In this document: positions 1-9,884 of the stretch, in pieces
How positions within the stretch are numbered: the stretch's first letter is position 1
How the letters are laid out: each line of letters opens with the position of its first letter
Source: Symsagittifera roscoffensis
Taxonomy: Eukaryota; Xenacoelomorpha; Acoela; Convolutidae
DNA length: 64,000 nt
Assembly (NCBI RefSeq): GCF_963678635.1
Contig: NC_087062.1
Coordinates: 56,433,970 to 56,497,969, forward strand
Reading direction: 5' to 3'
Notes under the pieces: model-generated
The model's database searches: none
What the model was told of the DNA's origin: nothing
The model's input: the letters and a program-made list of their open reading frames with translations, nothing else
Program-made: the position numbers and the translations under genes

Positions 1-1296
1 CTGGCGGTTTGCCCCGCAAAAGATACGACCTGTACGACTTGTAAATATCGAGGACAATTTACTAGACTCTGTAAATCACGCCATAAAAATGTAAATATTG
101 TAGATAGTCAAATTGTATATAATACAGATTGTAATTATCCTTCGGAACAATCGGATGTAAATAACGACCGCGTTAATAGAGAATGCCGTGGAGTAATCAA
201 CGCATGGTCGGAGTCCGGACAGAGCGATAACGATGATTACTCTGTATTAAACGTAACAACTATCTACGACGATCAAGGAAAGGAATTGAAGAAACTACTA
301 AACATCGGTCTAGGAAGCGAAAACCAAGTAATTCTCAATATACAGGTGGATTCAGCTAGCCCCGTGAGTTTCCTCAAACAAAACGTTCTACACGAGTTGA
401 AGTTACGAGACCCTTATGTGAAGATATATCCAGTGGACCAAGCGACTAAAGAACTTTATTGCGGATTTACGAACAATGCAATAAACATCACTGGAAAAGT
501 AATCGTTCCCTTTTTCTCAAATGGATGGTCTCATAAGGAATGCCACTTCTTCCTAACACAAGGACATGAAAGAAACATCTTGGGGAATGACAACTTGCCA
601 AAAGTGGGAATAGAAGTTTCACAAAAATACTACCCACTACACACCAACAAAAAAACTTGTAAGTCTATCAATTCAATTACATCACTTGACAAAGAGAACG
701 AAATAGACATGATTTCCAAGACTTTCAAACAATTATTCCTTCGGATTGGAAAAATCAAAAAACAAACAAAAATAACACACTTTCACGAACCACTAAAGCC
801 AATTCAACTAAAAGGTAGGCGAGTCCCACTACAATTACTGGATTCAGTAAAAACAGAATTGTGCAGACTCAAATCAGAAGGACATATCAAAAAATTAGAA
901 AATTGCGACGAGGACAGATTTATTAGTCCGATAGTTATCACTTGTAAAAAGGACAAATCGATAAAGCTAGCCCTAGATTCAAAAAATATTAACAAACAAA
1001 TTTACAAGAACAAATACCAGATGTCCAACATACACGAATTAGTGGATAACGTAGCGGATCAAATTTCCAACAACTCCGCCGGTGAAGTGTGGTTCACCAA
1101 TCTAGATCTAAAGAATGCATATAGTCAACTTTCGTTAGACAATTTTACTAACAGTCAATGCAATTTTAGCCTGGTTGGCGGAGATATAACGGGCACATAT
1201 CAATTCCTAACCGGTTTTTACGGACTCCGCGATATGCCAAATGAATTTCAAAGTGTCATGGACTCAACACTGGGAAATATTCCTTTTACAAATTAA
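1..1296 (+). pseudogene. gypsy copy 1: zinc knuckle, protease and RT part of Gag-Pol
   Basis: Frame 1 is open from the first base of the window to a TAA at 1294, so this is one continuous Gag-Pol stretch cut by the window edge. It begins in a nucleocapsid zinc-finger region (CPAK..TC..C...G....C); the usual GH of the second knuckle reads GQ here. A retropepsin-like stretch follows, with VDSAS where DTGA/DSGA is usual and a later ILGNDNLP matching the LLGxDxL block. Then comes RT (from about 800): the LKSEGHI and SPIVITCKKD blocks, and the palm DLKNAYSQL with its catalytic Asp. The frame stops immediately before YLDD. The family type resembles invertebrate K02A2.6-like gypsy elements. Non-functional as it stands. 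Confidence 0.9.
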
Positions 1297-2439
1297 TACC
1301 TTGACGACATTTTAGTCGCTTCCAAAGGAAGTTTTATCGACCACAAGAAAATTGTCTATAAAACTTTATCAACGTTAGATAGTTACAATTTCGCAGTTAA
1401 ATGGTCGAAATGCAAATTTTTCCAAAAAGAAATTGAATGGCTCGGTTTTAAAATATCAAAATCGGGAATCGCTCCACTAATCGATAAAACCAAAGCGATT
1501 AAAGATATCCCAATTCCAAAAAACCTAAAGGAATTAAGATCATTCTTTGGGTCAACTAATCAGTACATCAATTTCGTACCAAATTTAGCATCCCTCGGAA
1601 GCCCGCTAAGACCACTTTTAAACAAGAAGTCAATTTTCTTTTGGAATGAAGTTCACACAAAAGCGTTCGATAAGATAAAATTAGAAATAGTCAATCTCAC
1701 AGAAAACACTCACTTCGACGTTAAAAGATCCACGAGAGTAAAAACTGACACTTCACATAACGGGTTAGGTGCATCCCTCGATCAACTCCACATGAACGAC
1801 TGGAAAACAGTATAGTTCACTTCAAGATTTTTAAATCCTCACGAATCCAAATATTCAACAAACGAATTAGAGTTATTAGGAGTTGTATGGGCGGTAGAAC
1901 ATTAAAAAAACTATCTCTACGGCTCAGAATTTGAAATTATTACCGACCACAAAGCTCTCCTTTCCGCTCTGTCACATAATCACGGAAACAAAACGTATCA
2001 TAGTCGATTGACAAGATGGGTAGATCGTCTTTTACCATTTAATTTTACTATGAAGCATTTAGCGGGAAATGATATGGGTTTTACTGACCTAATTTCAAGA
2101 TCTCCTTCGCAAAAAGCAATCCCCCCATCACATTACGATGAAGAATTCGTAGTTAAAACTACCAAAAAAATATATAAAGCACTCAATCCGTTGGATAACG
2201 AAAAGTCATTATGTAATTCAATTAGTTCAATTTCGGAAAATTCCAATTACACGAGATTACGAAATCACGTAATAATTACAGCGTTGAATTTCAATAATTC
2301 TTCCATTCCAATTTGCAATCAAAACCATTTTAGAACAGAACTTTGTAACTCCAAATGCATTCCCTCGGACTTTTCAAACACCGATCCTACTAAAATCGTT
2401 TTTATCAAATTCAGCCTTCATTTATTTTTTAATTCTTAA
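1297..2439 (+). pseudogene. gypsy copy 1: RT palm/thumb and RNase H
   Basis: After the TAA the same frame continues with YLDDILVASKG (RT active-site Asp pair), then WLGFKISKSGI, LRSFFGSTNQYINF and RPLLNKKS, all standard gypsy RT-connection blocks. RNase H follows (TDTSHNGLGA, SRFLNPHESKYSTNELELL, ITDHKALL, SRLTRWVDRLLPF). Two more in-frame stops fall inside RNase H, a TAG before FTSRFLN and a TAA before KNYLYG; all three stops are also present in copy 2. The open stretch ends at 2439 in a run of stops (2437-2560). The first RNase H Asp (TDTS) is kept. Confidence 0.9.
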
Positions 2440-3813
2440 TAGTAGTTTAATTAGTAATCCCTCGGATTTTAAACTTATAAATAATGTAAATTTGTCTTAT
2501 AACTAAATTCTAATAAATCCTTCTACTTCCGGAATACAGGTCTCAATCGATTTCCAAATTTCATCAGAACACAAAAAATTAGTAACAAAATATCGAGAAA
2601 ATCTCAAGTTACCTGAAAAACCTTTGGATCTAAACACGTTATTTAATGCAAAGTTGGTCGCATTACTAACGGAAGACGACGAAATGCTAAACCCAATCGT
2701 GAAAGCTCTACAGAACAAAGTTAAAAGCATCAATGCAAATTCCCGTTACCTGTACCAATTTGCGAAAGACCTTCACGAATCCGACGGATTATTATATATG
2801 GATGGAAAATTGGTTATTCCTTTTACACTTCAAAACGCCGTTTTAAAAACAATACACGAATCCCACCCTGGCCAATTCGGTATGAAATACTTAGCACAAT
2901 ATATTTGGTGGCCTCACATAAATCGACAGATCTACTTCCATGGGATTAACTGTACACAATGCACCCAAACTGGTAAGAATATAAAAAGCATTATACCTAC
3001 CACACAAATTAGCGAACTTCCCGCTTTATCCGAACCTAATGAGGAACTTAACCTCAATTTTGCCGGCCCATTAGATAACAACTGGGGAAAGAATAAATAC
3101 ATTTTATTATGTATAGATCGTTTCTCAAAATTTCCATCAGCTAAAAGTACATCTTCAACGTCATCAAACACGGTAATCGAATTCCTTCAAGATTAATTTT
3201 ACCTCCATGGGATTCCTAACTCTATTCGTGTCGACCACACATCCTGTTTTACTAGTCAGGATTTTAAATTATTCTGTAATTCTTTTAATATCAAATTAAT
3301 ATTTTGTACAGTTGGGGACCATCGTTCTAACGGTCTTGTAGAAAAACTTGTTCATACTGTAAAAATTAAATTATTAGCAATGTCACTAGAACAACAAAAA
3401 CCTACATTACAATTCGCTATCTCGAAAATCATTTGGAACTTACGACCTTTCTTCCAATCAAAAATTTAATGTTCACCGTTCGAAATACATTTTAATAGAA
3501 AACCGAACACGATCTGGAAACAATTGGCATCTAGTAATTTATCCGGTGGATTTTTAGACAAAGGGAAGTCAATCTTAAGCAAAGAAAGGGCCCTTGACTG
3601 GAACGCGGACGATCGGATAGAAGACGGGTACAAAGACTGTCTAGTACCAAAGAAGAACCAGTCACCACTTGAGAAAGGGTACGACTCAGACCATCCTGCA
3701 GCTTCAAAACCTTCTTGTTCCCGAGTGTCTCTAAACAGCCCGTTTAAAGGTAATTTACTCCGAAAGACCAATGGAAGTATAAACGGAAATCCCTTCTATA
3801 AACAATTGGGTCA
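2440..3813 (+). pseudogene. gypsy copy 1: integrase, truncated by the tandem junction
   Basis: 2440-2560 is stop-rich and acts as a break. Integrase coding resumes around 2540 in frame 2 and runs to a TAA at 3194, which is shared with copy 2. Visible are the N-terminal zinc-binding block (HESHPGQFG, YIWWPH, CTQC), the core LNLNFAGPL, where family members have Asp and this one has Asn, and IDRFSKF. After the TAA the frame continues with HGIP, VDHTSCFTSQDF (second acidic residue) and NGLVEK (Glu). A further stop at about 3466 is a Lys codon in copy 2. The C-terminal part reaches the junction at 3813 and then runs out of frame into gag sequence. Confidence 0.88.
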
Positions 3814-4507
3814 TCTCGCATTGAGAGAAATATCCGCGAGCAAAAGAGGTTCGATGACAAAGAAATGGCCTCAATTAAGTCAGAAAGTAAGAAATTTAAC
3901 GGCATGAGACTAGAAGAGGCGGACAAAAAACTCAGATCCATACTTTATTTAGCCCTTGGAAACGAAGGAAAGAAAATATTCGGCCAAAAGTTCACGAGAG
4001 TTAAAGTTTTACAAATTTCTTTCAAAGAATTCTGGGAAAATTTGTCTATAGCTTTTGTGAGAAAGACAACATAACCTTCGAAAGACACAAGCTGTTGAAT
4101 AGAAAACAGAGGGACAGAGAATCGCTAGAACAATTCTGGGGGCATTAGCAGAAATAGCAAAAAGATGTGACATTCCCACAGGAGAAGACGAGTGGATCCG
4201 AGATATATTTATCAATAATATGAAGAACCCGGACATTCAACGGAAACTTCTTACGGAAACTCTACCCCCACTAGAAGCTTTAAATGTGGCATTGATCGAT
4301 GAAAAAGGAATAAAAAACCACATCAAAATGACGAGTACTTTTAAATCCAGCGGATACCCTTCCAATAAATCTTTTAATCATTTTAATGTAAAAAGAGAAC
4401 CCACCCTGAACATTGAAAGGAACAACACGTGTATGAAACGCGACGGAAGTTTTACCAAAGGACATCTGGCGGTTTGCCCCGCAAAAGATACGACCTGTAC
4501 GACTTGA
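3814..4507 (+). pseudogene. gypsy copy 2: Gag fragment
   Basis: This is the only gag sequence in the window; its 5' part is missing at the junction. The frame through 3865-4074 gives a helical capsid-like segment (KLRSILYLALGNEGKKIF). It breaks at 4074, and the +1 frame continues with ITFERHKLLNRKQRDRESL and the ALAEIAKRCDIP block, the usual gypsy Gag motif (R..F..R.Q..gEs...F...L..La..C.f). The shift sits at a short T run (about 4053-4056), so it can be a one-base loss. It ends in KGHLAVCPAK and a TGA at 4505 replacing a zinc-knuckle Cys that copy 1 retains. Confidence 0.85.
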
Positions 4508-5758
4508 CAATATCGAGGACATTTTACTAGACTCTGTAAATCACGCCGTAAAAACGTAAATATTGTAGATAGTCAAATTGTATATAATACAGATTGTAAT
4601 TATCCTTCGGAACAACCGGATGTAAATAACGACCGCGTTAATAGAGAATCGATTAATTTAATAACGACCGCGGAGTCCGGACAGAGCGATAACGATGATT
4701 ACTCTGTATTAAACGTAACAACTATCTACGACGATCAAGGAAAGGAATTGAAGAAACTACTAAACATCGGTCTAGGAAGCGAAAACCAAGTAATTCTCAA
4801 TATACAGGTGGATTCAGCTAGCCCCGTGAGTTTCCTCAAACAAAACGTTCTACACGAGTTGAAGTTACGAGACCCTTATGTGAAGATATATCCAGTGGAC
4901 CAAGCGACTAAAGAACTTTATTGCGGATTTACGAACAATGCAATAAACATCACTGGAAAAGTAATCGTTCCCTTTTTCTCAAATGGATGGTCTCATAAGG
5001 AATGCCACTTCTTCCTAACACAAGGACATGAAAGAAACATCTTGGGGAATGACAACTTGCCAAAAGTGGGAATAGAAGTTTCACAAAAATACTACCCACT
5101 ACACACCAACAAAAAAACTTGTAAGTCTATCAATTCAATTACATCACTTGACAAAGAGAACGAAATAGACATGATTTCCAAGACTTTCAAACAATTATTC
5201 CTTCGGATTGGAAAAATCAAAAAACAAACAAAAATAACACACTTTCACGAACCACTAAAGCCAATTCAACTAAAAGGTAGGCGAGTCCTACTACAATTAC
5301 TGGATTCAGTAAAAACAGAATTGTGCAGACTCAAATCAGAAGGACATATCAAAAAATTAGAAAATTGCGACGAGGACAGATTTATTAGTCCGATAGTTAT
5401 CACTTGTAAAAAGGACAAATCGATAAAGCTAGCCCTAGATTCAAAAAAAATTAACAAACAAATTTACAAGAACAAATACCAGATGTCCAACATACACGAA
5501 TTAGTGGATAACGTAGCGGATCAAATTTCCAACAAATCCGCCGGAGAAGTGTGGTTCACCAATATAGATCTAAAGAATGCATATAGTCAACTTTCGTTAG
5601 ACAATTTTACTAACAGTCAATGCAATTTTAGCCTGGTTGGCGGAGATATAACGGGCACATATCAATTCCTAACCGTTTTTTACGGACTCCGCGATATGCC
5701 AAATGAATTTCAAAGTGTCATGGACTCAACACTGGGAAATATTCCTTTTACAAATTAA
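4508..5758 (+). pseudogene. gypsy copy 2: zinc knuckle, protease and RT part
   Basis: Same domain order as the copy-1 segment: second zinc knuckle (here the GH is intact, GHFTRLC), protease-like VDSAS and ILGNDNLP, then RT up to the TAA at 5756 just before YLDD. The open part from 4748 differs from copy 1 by only a handful of residues (for instance RVL for RVP, NKSAGE for NNSAGE, TVFYGLR for TGFYGLR). A 30-odd-base patch near 4650 (after GTTAATAGAGAAT) differs strongly from copy 1, suggesting a local replacement or conversion tract. Confidence 0.9.
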
Positions 5759-6949
5759 TACCTTGACGACATTTTAGTCGCTTCCAAAGGAAGTTTTATC
5801 GACCACAAGAAAATTGTCTATAAAACTTTATCAACGTTAGATAGTTACAATTTCGCAGTTAAATGGTCGAAATGCAAATTTTTCCAAAAAGAAATTGAAT
5901 GGCTCGGTTTTAAAATATCAAAATCGGGAATCGCTCCACTAATCGATAAAACCAAAGCGATTAAAGATATCCCAATTCCAAAAAACCTAAAGGAATTAAG
6001 ATCATTCTTCGGGTCAACTAATCAGTACATCAATTTCGTACCAAATTTAGCATCCCTCGGAAGCCCGCTAAGACCCCTTTTAAACAAGAAGTCAATTTTC
6101 TTTTGGAATGAAGTTCACACAAAAGCGTTCGATAAGATAAAATTAGAAATAGTCAATCTCACAGAAAACACTCACTTCGACGTTAAAAGATCCACGAGAG
6201 TAAAAACTGACACTTCACATAACGGGTTAGGTGCATCCCTCGAACAACTCCACATGAACGACTGGAAAACAGTATAGTTCACTTCAAGATATTTAAATCC
6301 TCACGAATCCAAATATTCAACAAACGAATTAGAGTTATTAGGAGTTGTATGGGCGGTAGAACATTAAAAAAACTATCTCTACGGCTCAGAATTTGAAATT
6401 ATTACCGACCACAAAGCTCTCCTTTCCGCTCTGTCACATAATCACGGAAACAAAACGTATCATAGTCGATTGACAAGATGGGTAGATCGTCTTTTACCAT
6501 TTAATTTTACTATAAAGCATTTAGCGGGAAATGATATGGGTTTTACTGACCTAATTTCAAGATCTCCTCCGCAAAAAGCAATCCCCCCATCACATTACGA
6601 TGAAGAATTCGTAGTTAAAACTACCAAAAAAATATATAAAGCACTCAATCCGTTGGATAACGAAAAGTCATTATGTAATTCAATTAGTTCAATTTCGGAA
6701 GTTGAATTTCATTAATTAGTTACAGCGTTGAATTTCAATAATTCTTCCATTCCAATTTGCAATCAAAAACATTTTAGAACAGAACTTTGTAACTCCAAAT
6801 GCATTCCCTCGGACTTTTCAAACACCGATCCTACTAAAATCGTTTTTATCAAATTCAGCCTTCATTTATTTTTTAATTCTTAATAGTAGTTTAATTAGTA
6901 ATCCCTCGGATTTTAAACTTATAAATAGTGTAAATTTGTCTTATAACTA
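5759..6949 (+). pseudogene. gypsy copy 2: RT palm/thumb and RNase H
   Basis: Repeats the copy-1 arrangement, including the same TAG before FTSR and the same TAA before KNYLYG. The RNase H-side open stretch (6470-6715) ends earlier than in copy 1 because about 18 bases near 6700 are lost or replaced (copy 1 continues with ENSNYTRL). 6716-6949 is stop-rich, as the matching part of copy 1 is. Confidence 0.88.
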
Positions 6950-8255
6950 AATTCTAATAAATCCTTCTACTTCTGGAATACAGGTCTCAATCGATTTCCA
7001 AATTTCATCAGAACACAAAAAATTAGTAACAAAATATCGAGAAAATCTCAAGTTACCTGAAAAAACTTTGGATCTAAACACGTTATTTAATGCAAAGTTG
7101 GTCGCATTACTAACGGAAGACGACGAAATGCTAAACCCAATCGTAAAAGCTCTACAGAACAAAGTTAAAAGCATCAATGCAAATTCCCGTTACCTGTACC
7201 AATTTGCGAAAGACCTTCACGAATCCGACGGATTATTATATATGGATGGAAAATTGGTTATTCCTTTTACACTTCAAACGCCGTTTTAAAAACAATACAC
7301 GAATCCCACCCTGGCCAATTCGGTATGAAATACTTAGCACAATATATTTGGTGGCCTCACATAAATCGACAGATCTACTTCCATGGGATTAACTGTACAC
7401 AATGCAACCAAACTGGTAAGAATATAAAAAGCATTATACCTACCACACAAATTAGCGAACTTCCCGCTTTATCCGAACCTAATGAGGAACTTAACCTCAA
7501 TTTTGCCGGCCCATTAGATAACAACTGGGGAAAGAATAAATACATTTTATTATGTATAGATCGTTTCTCAAAATTTCCATCAGCTAAAAGTACATCTTCA
7601 ACGTCATCAAACACGGTAATCGAATTCCTTCAAGATTAATTTTACCTCCATGGGATTCCTAACTCTATTCGTGTCGACCACACATCCTGTTTTACTAGTC
7701 AGGATTTTAAATTATTCTGTAATTCTTTTAATATCAAATTAATATTTTGTACAGTTGGGGACCATCGTTCTAACGGTCTTGTAGAAAAACTTGTTCATAC
7801 TGTAAAAATTAAATTATTAGCAATGTCACTAGAACAACAAAAACCTACATTACAATTCGCTATCTCGAAAATCATTGGAACTTACGATCTTCCTTCCAAT
7901 CAAAAATAAAATGTTCACCGTTCGAAATACATTTTAATAGAAAACCGAACACGATCTGGAAACAATTGGCATCTAGTAATTTATCCGGTGGATTTTTAGA
8001 CAAAGGGAAGTCAATCTTAAGCAAAGAAAGGGCCCTTGACTGGAACGCGGACGATCAGATAGAAGACGGGTACAAAGACTGTCTAGTACCAAAGAAGAAC
8101 CAGTCACCACTTGAGAAAGGGTACGACTCAGACCATCCTGCAGCTTCAAAACCTTCTTGTTCCCGAGTGTCTCTAAACAGCCCGTTTTAAGGTAATTTAC
8201 TCCGAAAGACTAATGGAAGTATAAACGGAAATCCCTTCTATAAACAATTGGGTCA
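6950..8255 (+). pseudogene. gypsy copy 2: integrase
   Basis: Carries the same integrase landmarks as copy 1 (HESHPGQFG is out of frame here because one base is missing at about 7279 in an A/C-rich run; WWPH, CTQC, LNLNFAGPL, TAA at 7637, VDHTSCF, NGLVEK). A second frame loss at 8186-8188 comes from one extra T (CCGTTTTAA versus CCGTTTAAA in copy 1). The copy-1 stop near 3466 is a Lys codon here. Asn again replaces the first acidic residue of the DDE triad, so the change predates duplication. Confidence 0.87.
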
Positions 8256-9421
8256 GAAAATAATTAACTCAACAAAATCTACGGTTGAACTACCCGACGG
8301 AAAAATCATTAGATAATCGGACATCGCCATCCCAAAGTCTAAATCTTCTACAATCCGTTCATTCAAAGAAAATATTTCTTTTCCTTCTTTTATTAACAGT
8401 CATTTACAAGTAGGTTCAAGAAAGACTAACAAAACAAAGCCCCAACAGACGCGGAAACTAGGCCCTAAAACGAGACGACAAATAGAGCTTCCTACTCCGG
8501 TCACCACTAGGTCTAGAGGAGTAAATCAACCAACTAAACCCAACAAGTCAAAAGGAACCCGAAATAAAGCCTCGACTTCTAACACTGGATATTTAGCAGG
8601 TGACGAATCCATGTTCATTCCGTCGGATACATCTGACATTAGTGATTGGGAGTGGATCGCGGGTGGTTTCGCAGGCAGGGAAATGAAAAGAGAACGTTTC
8701 AGTTCGGATAACCCCATTTTTAACGAAGAACTTACCTCATCAGTAGATCCTCAAACATATCAAACTAATATAAAATCTGAGAGTTTAGACGAACAACTTC
8801 AATCGACGGACACAGCGGAATGTCCAATCAGTATAAAACCAGCAGCCCAAAATACTTCACACCCACCTAACAAACCTCCTACTACTGCGACATCGGAGGG
8901 CCCAAACACTCCGTTGGATACAACGAAGGAATCGGAGGGAGATAATCCTATCGAATTTCCAGTTTTCGAGATAGAAGACTCCTCTGATGAAAACGATTAC
9001 TGAGGAAAGGCATCCAAAGGATACCACTATCACTGGTAATGATTTTATATTAAGACGTTCGAGTCGAAGTGTTGGACCTCCCCAATTCTATGGTAAAAGA
9101 TTGTACATAGATATTATAGATGAGAACGAAAACCAACCAGGCTCCGCGAAAAACCCAATACCTCTGGACGAAAATGACAGTTCGGGCACCATTTCACAAA
9201 CCATTACAAGGAATCCCTCGGATGTTCAAACCCCTATTTTCGACATCCAATCAGAAGAATGTACATCCGACTCAGTGATCTCCTCACCCTCAGATCAAAT
9301 CTCTATTATCTCCACTGACGAATCCCTGAGAGATGCCGTGAATAGTTTGGACAACTATATAGACTTAGATAGTGAAATTTTCAACGCGGAGTTAGAGAAA
9401 TTTATGGAAGGGTACAGTTAA
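8256..9421 (+). pseudogene. gypsy copy 2: C-terminal tail of Pol
   Basis: Present only in the second copy. Reads VELPDGKIIR (then a TAA at about 8314), a basic TRSRG/KPNKSKGT stretch, an acidic Ser/Thr-rich segment from 8611 (FIPSDTSDISDWEW), and, after a one-frame change near 8990-9000, LRRSSRSVGPPQFYGKRLY, the RRSxR...P..YG end block seen in many gypsy Pol proteins. The last acid-rich 100 codons end with TAA at 9419-9421. Low-complexity tails of this kind are common in the family; no envelope-like frame was found. Confidence 0.8.
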
Positions 9422-9672
9422 TCTAAAACAAAAATTCGCATTTAGACTTTAATACTTTTATTACTACTTCATTACAGTGCAGTTAGAATCTATCTACTTT
9501 TTGTGCTATTCCATCTTTCTAATCAGTCACTCCTTCGGAGCATTAAAATTTCATTGTTATATTGGGCAGTACTTATTTTTTTCAATCCCTTGGTTGGACT
9601 CCTTGAGGGAGAGAAAAGGGTTAGTTATCCTGTTACGTATCATAGCGTATAGTAGTTTATTTTTTTCCCACT

Positions 9673-9680
9673 AAGGGGAA
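9673..9680 (+). other. Candidate polypurine tract
   Basis: The eight purines AAGGGGAA directly precede a TGTT start, the usual position of the plus-strand primer of LTR retrotransposons. A second purine run (9609-9624, GAGGGAGAGAAAAGGG) lies upstream but is not followed by TG. Confidence 0.55.
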
Positions 9681-9878
9681 TGTTGCGAATCATACCTTTC
9701 TTCTTATTTCATTTAATTAGTCTTAAATTACTTTAACTGGTTAATTTATATTTGACCTTGGTATGTTCATTCTCTCCGGCGGAGAGAATGATCTCTCACT
9801 TTTTTAATGTTTTAATACAGAGATTAATTCACTTTTTAAACATATCTTATTTGTAACTAAGTAGAATTATCCGTAACA
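9681..9878 (+). repeat. Candidate 3' LTR of the gypsy element (198 bp)
   Basis: Starts TGTTGCGAATC right after the purine tract and can end at CCGTAACA; the ends form an imperfect inverted repeat (TGTTGCG / CGTAACA). The length is short but within the range of gypsy LTRs. No second copy is in the window, because the 5' LTR and the inter-copy LTRs are missing, so the boundary rests on the terminal repeat and purine tract only. An internal 8-bp palindromic arm pair (ATTCTCTC / GAGAGAAT) lies near 9770-9790. Confidence 0.5.
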
Positions 9879-9884
9879 AAGAAA

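Larger units (their letters stand above)
1..8255 (+). repeat. Tandem dimer of a Ty3/gypsy internal region
   Basis: Bases 1-3813 recur at 4463-8255 with very few substitutions; the spacing is 4462 near the left side, 4444 after an 18-base loss near 6700, and 4442 at the right edge. The first copy stops matching right after the word gggtca (3808-3813), where gag sequence of the second copy begins; in copy two the same word at 8250-8255 continues into the normal pol tail. So copy one lost its pol tail, both intervening LTRs and the start of the next gag. No LTR lies between the copies. Confidence 0.93.

Noticed and set aside
3524..3907. A separate gene at 3524-3907
   Set aside because: It is integrase C-terminal sequence running across the tandem junction into out-of-frame gag.
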